Assembly: GCA_944472135.2 (NCBI GenBank)
Contig: OX235270.1
Coordinates: 77,075,168-77,139,167, forward strand
Source of the DNA: Trichobilharzia regenti
Lineage: Eukaryota > Platyhelminthes > Trematoda > Strigeidida > Schistosomatidae
Reading direction: 5' to 3'
Length of the DNA stretch: 64,000 nucleotides
The translations under genes and the position numbers were made by a program. Positions 21,500-30,945 of this stretch are shown here, one piece after another (the stretch's first letter is position 1; every line of letters starts with the position of its first letter). The notes below the pieces were generated by a model. That model was given only the letters and a program-made list of their open reading frames with translations. It made no database searches and had not been told where the DNA came from.

Positions 21500-21780
21500 A
21501 AGTGGTCGCGCTATGTCGTGAACTGGCAGAAGTTAGAATTCAAGGACCATTGGATCGGGTCCCAGTGGCTCAATGGTCTACGAGCTCGCCTTGTAACCAG
21601 AAGGTCCTGGGTTCGAATCCCGGTGGGTGCGTACTGCTGAGGAGTCCCAAACTAGGACGAAACAGCTGTCCAGTACTCCCAGGTTTTCCAGTGGTTCTGT
21701 AACTGATGTCAGCTCATGATCAAATCCTCATGATCAAATCCTCCATGCAATCAAACAAAAATCCCTACAACAAACCAATA
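21500..21780 (+). mobile_element. tRNA-derived SINE carrying a hammerhead (Sm-alpha-like)
   Basis: A polymerase III promoter is visible: A box TGGCTCAATGG at 21566-21576 and B box GGTTCGAATCC at 21610-21620, 33 bp apart. A hammerhead fold follows immediately (21631-21676). Schistosome Sm-alpha SINEs are known to combine these two parts. The body ends in a directly repeated ATGATCAAATCCTC (about 21717-21745). A related, decayed copy lies on the minus strand at 61030-61210. The upstream stretch from 21500 (GTCGTGAACTGGCAG) is also shared with that copy's surroundings. Confidence 0.82.
21631..21676 (+). ncRNA. hammerhead ribozyme, type I
   Basis: All core elements are present: CTGAGGA (21637-21643, fits CUGANGA), stem II GTCC/GGAC around a 7-nt loop (21644-21658), and GAAA (21659-21662). 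Stem III is only ACAG/CTGT without a loop (21662-21669), as in other schistosome hammerheads. The cleavage triplet GTC is at 21668-21670 and cleavage is expected after 21670. Stem I pairs GTACTG (21631-21636) with CAGTAC (21671-21676). The very short stem III suggests it works best as a dimer or with tertiary contacts. Confidence 0.85.
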
Positions 21781-21784
21781 CTTA

Positions 21785-22176
21785 AAAAATTTCTTGAATT
21801 TCTCGTGAATGGTTTCATTTCTTGAGGATAAAAGAAAAAGGTGTGACGTACGTCCAGAGAACGGGTATCTAAATTCAGTCCGTGTGCCTGTTCTTATTTA
21901 AAAGCCTTAATCTCATGGAATAATAGACATAGCACTGAGCATTGCCCGTATATTTTTCTGCCACCCTGAAAATCATACACTGCACGAAATCCGCAAATTC
22001 TTAGTGCAAGGATTCAAAAGTGAAAGTCTTTCCTATGCATGATTGCACTAAGACCATACCTTTCTTTTTACTAATTCATAGGAGGCATCCAAACTATTTC
22101 ACGAAATATTACGCACAGTGCATTTGAAGTAAATCGCTTTTTAGACTGAGGAAGCATGAAATAAAGCAGAAAATTC
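21785..22176. other. no gene recognised
   Basis: Short AT-rich stretch between the SINE and the BEL LTR. Nothing supportable was seen. Confidence 0.45.
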
Positions 22177-22543
22177 TGTCAGCAATCTCTCAGAAACTTC
22201 CAATGTCCAGCTCTTACTACGCTGGATCTCACGCTGTCCGTGGAAGACTCTCAGAAACAATTTGTAAAAACCAAACCGAAAAACCAGAACACAGATTGGC
22301 GACTACAGAATCCTCTACCATCACGCCAATATGTAAAAAAAAATAAGGTGGTTATACACAAGGTCTAAGAATAAATGTTATAACAATAAACCACGATAAT
22401 ACCTCTGATAGATTTTATATTCTACTAAACAGCGAACGACGGGAAAATGACTGGTGTATTGATGAAACCCGCGAGAAATATGGAGGAGTTGGGTTTGAGC
22501 AAACAACCGTGAATTGATCGTTCAGTCTTCAACTGAATTGACA
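22177..22543 (-). repeat. diverged BEL 3' LTR
   Basis: Aligns along its length with 29442-29799: TGTCAGC start, CAGCTC..ACTACGCT block, CTCAGAAAC, AATAAA region, GCGGG...CATCAATAC, and GAATTGACA end. There are many substitutions and small indels; I estimate roughly three quarters identity by eye. Confidence 0.75.
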
Positions 22544-23239
22544 CTCCCCGACAAAAAAAGGATCCATCCCTTTTCTTCTTCACGACCAATACACGTTGAC
22601 TTGGGTGCCACTGCAAGAACCTGGGTCACACGGACAGAGCTGAAATGGAAAACAAACAGAAAAGACAACACACCACAAGCATACCCACAGCACAATCTCA
22701 CACATCAATGACGACCTGCGCCTCCAGATTGAGACACCCTCTTGACATCTTGAAACACAATCGCCACTTGCTAGAATGACTCTTGCAGAATGCGACGTGA
22801 CCATAGCACCACCTCATGATACTCCACGCACGTCCTCGTATCTACTCACTACCAATTACCACTGAAATCGCTTGTCACTCATTCTGCCTCAGTTCTAGTT
22901 ACGGTGACGTATGCGAGCCTCAGTCGTTTACACTCTTTCTCCCCGGCGTGTGGGACCGCAGCTAACAATTATCTCCGTATGTATTTCATTCCCAGCAATA
23001 GCCTCCCCGGCGTATACGACCCATCTGCTGTCTTTAACATCAATCAATTCATTCACGAATGTAGAAGACTAGAAACAACTTCAGAAGTAATCACGACGAA
23101 AATTTTAACAAAATTATGCAATAACAACAAGGTACGAAAACAAAAAGTAAACACAATTAATCCAAAAACACCAATTGATATGACACACCACTCGTATACA
23201 CAAACAGTACAAATAACCTCGCGGATCATGTCTTGGTGG

Positions 23240-23690
23240 AATTCCTTCGAAGAGTTGCAGGACTTACACCAGTACGCCTACAAACCTTCTCAGGTTGATG
23301 ATTGTAATTTGTGGAATGTCCGGACACAAACAAGATTAACCAACAATTACAATAATTGGAACTCACACAATTATTTAACACAAACATATGTACAATCAAT
23401 ACATCAAATGTTGTGGATTCTGCCTTGACGAACTGCCCTTGAAGAACTGTAGGACTTACAGCAGTACGCCTACATTCCTTCTCAGGTTGATGATCCAATT
23501 GGAAGTCGTCTGGACACAAACAGAATTACCAACAGCTAGATGACAGATGATATCAATTCAGTATATACAATATGAACATATGTACAAATCACACACCAAG
23601 CACATTGGACTGCTCATTGATGCGCTACCCTTTGAAGAACTGTAGGACTTACAGCAGTACGCCTACAACCCTTCTCAGGTTGACGCCCTA
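23240..23690 (-). repeat. about 192-bp tandem repeat, three units
   Basis: A core containing CTTACAGCAGTACGCCTACA and TTCTCAGGTTGA recurs near 23288, 23479 and 23672. The segments between cores are also related (CGGACACAAACA, ACCAACA, CATATGTACAA). The same array is in the related element at 30500-30945. Confidence 0.8.
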
Positions 23691-23939
23691 GGTTGGAAAA
23701 TCGTCGCAGAGTTCATTTGCTAACTTCCTTCTATCAGCTATATCCTCAAATCTGAACGGCAACACGCCCATGTCATTGTATCGTAGAATATAGATGACCA
23801 ACAAACACACGAAGTATCTAGTAAGCCAAGTATAGAAACAGAGTAATTTACACCAAAGATAATAACATTCAAGTAGCAACTTGAAACTTGAAAGGCTTTT
23901 ATTCGTGCACGTCAATTTAACAACTACCCTCTCGTACAC
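23688..23939 (-). pseudogene. BEL gag-end and hydrophobic tail fragment
   Basis: An 83-codon minus-strand frame matching the last 80 residues of the 651-codon protein at 32900-30945. It contains the hydrophobic run YLWCKLLCFYTWLTRYFVCL and ends RKLANELCDDFPT. Gag-like coding sequence from 24310 to 23940 lies upstream but is broken by stops. Confidence 0.6.
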
Positions 23940-24310
23940 AGTTGGCTTATCCTCACTAAACTGTCAATTGACATTCGTACTTTCAAACGGACCGATACCA
24001 GCATAGTCACAGCATAAGACACTTGAGTTGATGGGCGTCCTCTTCATTGTGGATGACAACACCAGAGACGAATTATTGATGCCAGTTGATGAACTTAGCT
24101 GTGGATTAGAAGCTGTTGTTGTTCAGCTTTTAGAAGGTTGTCTAACTGCAAGATTACCACCACTGCTGTCTTTAATTACTAGCTCCAGTTTAGCACTGAT
24201 ATCTGTCGATAGGTGTGCTACACGCTCATCATTTACACTGACGGTCTCATGAGTATCTGTGCCTTCTACCACCTCACCTGCTATTAATTCTGCTTCAAGT
24301 TCAAGTTATA

Positions 24311-24469
24311 ATGATGTATATTTTCATATAAACTTATAAATTTAAATGGAAATGCATGCCATTTTTCCAGGCAAGATCAAGTATGATATAATCTCAAATC
24401 AAAGATTGTCTACAAGTTAATAATGTTTGACGAAACAACGGCCCACTATAGATACGATGATGATGCATT
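24311..24469. other. junction between BEL and RTE remnants
   Basis: Short AT-rich stretch where gag similarity ends abruptly (after TTCAAGTTCAAG). No features are seen. Confidence 0.4.
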
Positions 24470-24629
24470 CATTGTATGCAACGATTTGAGTCACGCTTCG
24501 TCTCTTTCAGCAATGTACACAAAAGTATCGCTTCCAACGAAACGTGTTCAACGGTTTTAGGAAGAAAGAAGAGACAAGACAAGAAATGGCTCTCAATGGA
24601 TACTTGGAAGCTAATAGAGGAGTGGAAGA

Positions 24630-25085
24630 ATGGTGAAAGAGAAAATGATTCAATTCAAAGACGGGCAAGAGAAAGAGATGCTGATCTCGATGTACACGGT
24701 ACTGGACAAAGAAGTGAAGAAGAGTGCTAGGAAGGACAAAAGACAATTCCACGACAACTTCGCCACTGAAGCTGAGAAGGCAGCAAGCAAAAGGGACCTG
24801 AGGACACTATATCAGATAACCAAGTCTCTATCCGGTAAGAGATCAACACAAGCGAAACCTATAAAAGACAGCCACGGGAACCCAATTACCGAGGAAGAAA
24901 GACAGAATAAACAATTGGCGAATCACTTCAAAGGACTTTTGAACCGACCAACACCTTCAATTTGTCCAGAAATACCAACAACAGCACGTACACAACTGCG
25001 AGTTGACGCCATTCCTCCAACGAAAGCTGAAGTCTTGAATGTAATCAAGCTTCTGAAGGCTGGAAAAGGAGCTGGACCAGATTGA
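24630..25085 (+). pseudogene. RTE-like RT, N-terminal region
   Basis: 151 codons including SKRDLRTLYQITKSLSGKR, then QLANHFKGLLNRPTP and KLLKAGKGAGPD, the linker and first RT motif (K.GKA.GPD.I) of RTE proteins. It ends at a TGA (25083-25085) inside the motif, where the family continues with ILDVALK in the same frame; the frame stays readable to about 25200 despite the stop. Confidence 0.75.
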
Positions 25086-25260
25086 ATACTCGATGTAGCA
25101 CTGAAAGCGGACCCAGAGACGACAGCAGACATGCTGACTCCATTATTGCAAAAGGTCTGAAAGGAGGTAAAGGTGCCCACTGACTGGAGGAAAGGTTACC
25201 TCGTGAAACTACCAAAGAAGAGCGACCTAGGCCTCACTCTGCAAGAACTGGCGAGGAATC

Positions 25261-25789
25261 ATGCTCCTGTCGACGCCAAGCAAAATCCTGAGTCGCATCA
25301 TACTGGAGAGAATTAAGGACGCACTGGAGACAGAACTCCGACCAGAACAAGCTGGATTCAGGAAAGGCGAATCATGTTCTGACCAAATTGCAACTCTACG
25401 TGTCATCATCACAGAACAAAACATGGAATGGCAATCAAACCTCTACCTCAACTTCATAGACTTTGAGAAGGCCTTCGACAGACAGCGTTGACCGTGAAGT
25501 AATTTGGAAACTACTCGAGTACTACGGCGTACACCAAATATTAATCAACCTCATTCAACAACTGTACGACAACGGAACATGTCAAGTGATCCACAACGGA
25601 AAACTCAGAGAGGCCTTTGGAGTAAACACAGGAGTCAGACAAGGCTGCTGGCTTATTATCACCAATGATATTCCTAATTGTGGTGGACTGACTAGATTGT
25701 GCGTCAGACAGTGGGAAACGAGAAACGGGACAGGGATATCCTGGACCGACGTGAAGAACCTAGAAGACCTGGATTTCGCGTGTGGGTGA
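25261..25789 (+). pseudogene. RTE-like RT, fingers and palm
   Basis: Two frames. The first has KILSRIILERIKDALE, RPEQAGFRKGESCSDQI and LYLNFIDFEKAFDRQR (motif A); the second picks up at DSVDREVIWKLLEYYGV and reaches NTGVRQGC (motif B). Expected motif C is damaged: LDFACG ends the frame where FADD should stand, and the next frame starts at DSCLMSHKIEDLQ. The catalytic Asp pair is therefore lost. Confidence 0.8.
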
Positions 25790-25799
25790 TTCATGTTTG

Positions 25800-26630
25800 A
25801 TGTCACACAAAATCGAAGACTTACAAGAGAAAACCAACAAACTGGTCGAAGAAGCAGCCGGCGAAGACAGGACTCCATGTGAACATAGACAACATGGAGG
25901 TTATGAAAATAACCAGCCAACAACAACAACAGCAACATCCAACGTCAATCACCATCAATGGGAGGGATTGGAAAGAGGTTACTTCATTCACTTATCTAGG
26001 GAGCATTGTCTCAACTACAGGCAGTCGGAACAGACGAGGATGTCAAATCGAGCGAGAATCGGGAAGGCGAGAAACACATTCACTCATCAACCTGAAACCA
26101 ATCTGGAAATCTTCGTCACTCAACCAGCATCAACAACAAAATTCAGTCGGATTTTCAATACAAACACGTCAAGTCGGTCGGTTCTTCTATACGGATCAGA
26201 AACTTGGAGGGTGGGTCGCAATGGATATTTCCAACAGCTTGTTGCAGACCTTTACCAACAACTGTCTTCGCTGGCTCTATTCTGAAGATCAGATGGCCGG
26301 AAAGAATCACCAACAAGGAACTATGGAAAGAAGCAAAACAAGAACGAATCGCCCAACAAATATGCAGGAGAAAGTGGAGATGGATTGGACACTCGTCGAG
26401 GAGGTCGGTTGATGACATCGCGCGTCAGGCTATTGCCCGGGTGGAACCCGAAACAGAAGCGGCGAGTGGGACGTGGTCGTCCAAGGGTGACGTGGAGGAG
26501 ATGGTGTGAAGAGGAGTTGAAACAGTATGGACTAACATGGATGCAGTTGAAAAGTGCAGCAGAAAACAGAAGCAAGTGGAGGCGCGCAGTTGAAGCCCTA
26601 TGTTCCACTGGGAACCCAAGGGAACAATAA
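25800..26630 (+). pseudogene. RTE-like RT, thumb and C-terminal region
   Basis: Plus-strand frames read VNIDNMEVMKI-like text, then SFTYLGSIVSTTGSRN (FKYLGS.I motif), LLYGSETW near 26195 in a third frame, CLRWLYSEDQMAG, and a final frame (26385-26630) with RVGRGRPRVTWRRWCEEEL and CSTGNPREQ. This matches the usual order of the RTE C-terminal half. At least two frame changes are needed to read it. Confidence 0.75.
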
Positions 26631-26640
26631 TAATACCTGA

Positions 26641-27636
26641 ATATGCATTGCCATGGCAGCAGTTGAAACACCATCCAGTTATTTATGCTGCATTACTGTG
26701 TTAAGCCAGATAAACTTATCTAAAATTATATTACTTTCTTCCAGAGTAACTGTTCTACATTTCCGGTGAGTCTCTTTTCCGGAAGGTTCTGAGTACTGTT
26801 TTTCTCTTTTCCGAGCACGAAGGGCAGTGCACAATAAGCAAACTTGCCACCACTTCTGACGGACACACACCGACGTTGAGGATATAGAAAGTTGGTGGGC
26901 CACTCATTGTCATCACACCATTTGGAAGAATTCCGCAAATAGTTCCAAATTAACTATTTAACCCGTCAAGCTAAAAGTTTGCCTCCAAGAATCCACCCCA
27001 TTGCGTAGGCTGTCGTGTTACGTTCGACCGTTTGTTCTGGCACTTTCTCTAGCTGACTAAGCAACCATCATCACACTAGGACCCCGATCCCAAATGCACA
27101 TCGTACTTTGCAGAATCGGTTTGATATTCTGGTGACTGGAAACTATAGCAGCCCAAAACGAAAATATCTCTAGCGACCAATCTGATGAGTCAGAAGTAAT
27201 TTGAAATAAGCGTCTATATATAAGTAATGCAATGTTGAAACATGGTTACACAGAATAATGTTCTCATATATGCTCAAAAAGGCCTCCAGTTTCTGACAAG
27301 AGCCCTCATAGGCTATATGCTCGCACTAGTACGTACAAAAACTCAACTATACCCTACTTAGCTCGTGTTCTGTGCGATAAAGAAAGCATTAGGCGTGAAA
27401 CCTTTAACTTATTAAATAGTCGGTAGAACAACTGAATCTCGTCTTTCCAAGTCATATCATTTATAGGTACAACGTTTTCTTTCTTTTCATTTTCTCTCTC
27501 TTTTTAGCTTCTTCCTTCTTCTTACGCCAGAAAATATGCTAACACCTACTTTTCTAGCACCTTCAAACACTCTTTAATATTGGCTTTTCTACCGACATGC
27601 AAATATGTTGTTGTCAAAACTAACTGAGATTGCCTT
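26641..27636. other. no gene recognised, one possible CR1 scrap
   Basis: Mostly unassigned. Near 26995-27130 the text GTAGGCTGTCGTGTTACGTTC ... CTGACTAAGCAACCATCATC ... ACCCCGATCCCAAATG resembles 7895-7985, the downstream part of the minus-strand CR1-like element. It may be a minus-strand 3' remnant of that family. Confidence 0.35.
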
Positions 27637-27996
27637 TGTCAATGTAGTCGGAGATTGAACGATCGATTCATGGTTGTTTGCTCAAACCCAACTCCTCCAT
27701 ATTTTTCGCGGAGGCATCAATACACCAGTCATCGTCTCATCGGTCGCTGTTCACAAAGAACTTAGAAAAGCCGTCAGAAGTAATATCGTGATTTATTATT
27801 GTAATATTTGTTCATAGACCTTAGTTTATTATGCTGCTTATATGTTGGTGCTAGAATAAAGAATTCTCGAGCCGCCAATCAGTGCTTTGGTTTTTGCGTC
27901 CGTTAGTACTGAGCGTTTCTGAAAGGCTTCGAGGGACAGCGAGAGGCCCGCCGTAGCAAGAGCTGGGCATTAATGGTTTTTGAGACGTGATTGACA
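27637..27996 (+). repeat. BEL 5' LTR
   Basis: It starts TGTCAATGTAG and ends GACGTGATTGACA. It carries AATAAAG near 27857 and is followed by the GTTTCTGACGG leader motif shared with the other BEL copies. Confidence 0.85.
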
Positions 27997-28118
27997 GTTT
28001 CTGACGGTTGCTGAGAGTTTCTCACGTTTGAATAGTCTCCGTCCTTCTTTCCTGGTGCCGGCCAAGTCCTCTTTGAACAAGCAATATCTGGAACTTTCTA
28101 GAATTTTGGTTACATTCA

Positions 28119-28495
28119 ATGATGCCTAGATCAAAGAAGGGACAGAGCGTCTTGGTAGCAAACAGGAAAGTAAGTCATGGTGACTTGTCTGGTACTCGTA
28201 ATGATGTGTTTGATGTTAAGCATGACATGGTTGATGTTACTGTTTCGCCGTTCAGGGATAATAGGAACATCAAACTCCCTAAATTTGAACCACGGTGTTT
28301 CGACAGAAACCCAGCTGATTATTTACAGTTTGTAAAGGAGTTTGAGATCATGCTGAGTGGTTTTGTATTATATGATGAAATTAAGTTAATGTATTTGATG
28401 AGGTAGTGCAATGGAGTAGCTTCAAGAGATATAGAGTGCTGTAAGCTCATTCCCCCTAATGAGGGATACTCTGAAGCTATGAGTATACTGTAGAA
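28119..28495 (+). pseudogene. BEL/Pao gag fragment, prematurely stopped
   Basis: A 95-codon frame with LPKFEPRCFDRNPADYLQF. It differs from the 15766 copy by one residue (Arg for Gly). The TAG at 28404-28406 interrupts gag at the same codon as in the 15766 copy. Gag sequence continues past the stop to about 28495 (EGYSEAMSIL). Confidence 0.85.
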
Positions 28496-28734
28496 TTTTA
28501 TTTTATTGTTAATTTACTAACTGGGTGCATTACTGTAGTAAAATGCCGTGATTTTCGTTGTGTATCACAAGTGCTGTTTTGGAATAAAGCTATTATTATA
28601 TGCTGGTTAAATCGATTTCTCTACATAAATTCGCCTAGTTCATTATTCCGTTCATTAGATAGTTTCGTTTTCGGCTGCTATATTTTAGTCACCTCCCAAA
28701 GGTATCATGCATACATACAGGTACCATTTTCCTA
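28496..28734 (+). other. possible solo LTR or LTR-like segment
   Basis: It begins TGTAG exactly where gag breaks off and ends CTACA, a 5-bp inverted pair of LTR type. An AATAAA lies at about 28583. No target duplication is visible and no second copy lies in the window. Confidence 0.3.
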
Positions 28735-28789
28735 CACTTGAACTGGGTACGTGTATTTTAGTCTACTGAATTGATGAAACCGGAACCGG

Positions 28790-29441
28790 TGCAATGCAAA
28801 AGTCAGGAGGGACGGGAGGTCATTCCAGGCTGACCTTGCTAAAAAACTCCTAGCGAACCCCAAAAACTTGTACTGATTCATGTCGGAAAGAAAACCGACA
28901 AACCAGGGGCATGCGCCTTAGTAGGCCCAAATGGTCAATATCTCACTAGTCTGGAGATGGCTGAAACATTCAGTTCAGCCTTCGCCAAAAAGCTAAACAG
29001 CAATGTGGGTATTACAGTTACGAACCAAAATGGTGGCACCACTATTTCACAGGAGGAAGACTTAGTGGCTACTCCTCAAATAAACCCCGCAATAGCACTA
29101 AGGAAGCTACAGTGACTCACACCTGGGAAGTCCCCAGGCTGTGACGACATCAGGCCATCTGTTCTCAAACAGTGCGCAGAAGCTCTCTGTAGGCCTCTGT
29201 GCGATTTGTTTCAACACTCGATGAATCCGGGGAAACTACCAAGGGAGTGAATAAGAGATATCCCTACTCCAATCCTCAAGGGTCGGGATAGGCAAAATGC
29301 CACTAGCTACAGACCAAAAGCTCTACACCCAGTGGTATGAAAGGTACTACAAAGTATTATTGACGAACGCATCACGGAATATTTCGATAGGTATAATTTA
29401 CACCATGGAGCCGAAAAGGGTTTCAGGAAGTGTAGATACTG
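28790..29441 (+). pseudogene. CR1-like RT, N-terminal half
   Basis: Joined plus-strand frames read LEMAETFSSAFAKKL, GKSPGCDDIRPSVLKQCAEA (motif 0/1 with GPD altered to GCDD), SYRPKALHPVV, LQSIIDERITEYFD and HHGAEKGFRKCRYC. Several stops occur, for example TGA at about 29112 and TGA at 29248. The frame is cut at 29442 by the BEL LTR. Confidence 0.75.
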
Positions 29442-29799
29442 TGTTAGCCACGTCTCGTAAACCGTTAATGCCCAGCTCGTGCTACGCTCGGGCTCACGCT
29501 GTTCCTTGAAGTTTCTCAGAAGCGCTTAGTAATAACGGACGAAAAACCAAAACACCAATTGTTGACTCGAGGATTCTTTATTGTTACACCAACATATAAA
29601 AAATGTTTCCACTAAGGTCTGTGAACAAATATTACAATAATAAATCACAATATTACTTCTGACGGTTTACTGCTGACTTCTTTCTGAACAGCGACCGATG
29701 AGACGATGACTGTCGTATTGATGCCTCCGCGAAAATTGGGGAAGTTGGTTTTGAGCAAACAACCGTGAATTGATCGTTCAATCTTCAACTGAATTGACA
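29442..29799 (-). repeat. 3' LTR of the pol-less BEL element
   Basis: TG...CA ends on the minus strand (TGTCAATTCAG ... GTGGCTAACA). It is nearly identical to 33046-33403; differences include GCGCTTAG against ACGCTTAG, AATTG against CATTG, and AACA against GACA at the end. Confidence 0.9.
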
Positions 29800-30499
29800 C
29801 TCCCCGGCAAAAAAGGGATCCATCCCTTTTCTTCTTCACGACCAATACACGTTGACTTGGGTGCCACTGCAAGAACCTGGGTCACACGGACAGAGCTGAA
29901 ATGGAAAACAAACAGAAAAGACAACACACCACAAGCATACCCACAGCACAATCTCACACATCAATGACGACCTGCGCCTCCAGATTGAGACACCCTCTTG
30001 ACATCTTGCAACACAATCGCCACTTGCTAGAATGACTCTTGCAGAATGCAACGTGACCATAGCACCACCTCATGATACTCCACGCACGTCCTCGTATCTA
30101 CTCACTACCAATTACCACTGAAATCGCTTGTCACTCATTCTGCCTCAGTTCTAGTTACGGTGACGTATGCGAGCCTCAGTCGTTTACACTCTTTCTCCCC
30201 GGCGTGTGGGACCGCAGCTAACAATTATCTCCGTATGTATTTCATTCTCAGCAATAGCCTCCCCGGCGTATACGACCCATCTGCTGTCTTTAACATCAAT
30301 CAATTCATTCACGAATGTAGAAGACTAGAAACAACTTCAGAAGTAATCACGACGAAAATTTTAACAAAATTATGCAATAACAACAAGGTACGAAAACAAA
30401 AAGTAAACACAATTAATCCAAAAACACCAATTGATATGACACACCACTCGTATACACAAACAGTACAAATAACCTCGCGGATCATGTCTTGGTGGAATT

Positions 30500-30945
30500 C
30501 CTTTGAAGAGTTGCAGGACTTACACCAGTACGCCTACAAACCTTCTCAGGTTGACGATTGTAATTTGTGGAATGTCCGGACACAAACAAGATTAACCAAC
30601 AATTACAATAATTGGAACTCACACAATTATTTAACACAAACATATGTACAATCAATACATCAAATGTTGTGGATTCTGCCTTGACGAACTACCCTTGAAG
30701 AACTGTAGGACTTACAGCAGTACGCCTACATTCCTTCTCAGGTTGATGATCCAAGTGGAAGTCGTCCGGACACAAACAGAATTACCAACAGCTAGATGAC
30801 AGATGATATCAATTCAGTATATACAATATGAACATATGTACAAAATCACACACCAAGCACATTGGACTGCTCATTGATGCGCTACCCTTTGAAGAACTGT
30901 AGGACTTACAGCAGTACGCCTACAACCCTTCTCAGGTTGACGCCC
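30500..30945 (-). repeat. about 192-bp tandem repeat, three units
   Basis: Cores with CTTACAGCAGTACGCCTACA and TTCTCAGGTTGA near 30543, 30734 and 30929. Same array as 23240-23690. It starts immediately after the stop of the gag frame and lies where pol would normally begin. Confidence 0.82.

Larger units (their letters stand above)
22177..24310 (-). mobile_element. BEL/Pao element, 3' part only
   Basis: On the minus strand this runs from inside gag (about 24310) through a short hydrophobic frame (23939-23688), a tandem-repeat region and the 3' internal region to the 3' LTR (22543-22177). The 5' LTR and most of gag are missing. It is the same kind of pol-less element as 29442-33403. The internal part 22544-23870 is nearly identical to that element, while the gag end and the LTR are clearly more diverged. 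Confidence 0.8.
24470..26640 (+). mobile_element. RTE-like non-LTR retrotransposon with ATA tail, 5'-truncated
   Basis: RT-coding pieces run in order on the plus strand and end at an (AATA/ATA)n tail near 26625-26636, the usual RTE 3' end. No endonuclease is present, so the copy is 5'-truncated. Several stops and frameshifts occur. Two short 3' fragments of the same family lie in LTN1 introns (48613-49071 and 53725-53959). The family differs from the RTE element at 35942, whose 3' end is a GACA repeat. Confidence 0.8.
27637..28495 (+). mobile_element. BEL/Pao element fragment: 5' LTR, leader and gag start
   Basis: A complete 360-bp LTR (27637-27996), a leader, and the first part of gag, ending abruptly in gag at 28495. 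From 27705 it is nearly identical to the second half of the chimera at 14926-16219, including the same premature stop. No 3' LTR is seen. Confidence 0.8.

Noticed and set aside
23226..23690. a CRISPR-like array, because of regularly spaced repeats
   Set aside because: There are only three units of about 192 bp with related spacers, inside a eukaryotic retroelement; the context and unit length do not fit.
27180..27215. CTGATGAGTC, resembling a hammerhead core
   Set aside because: No paired stem II is formed and no GAAA follows at the right distance.
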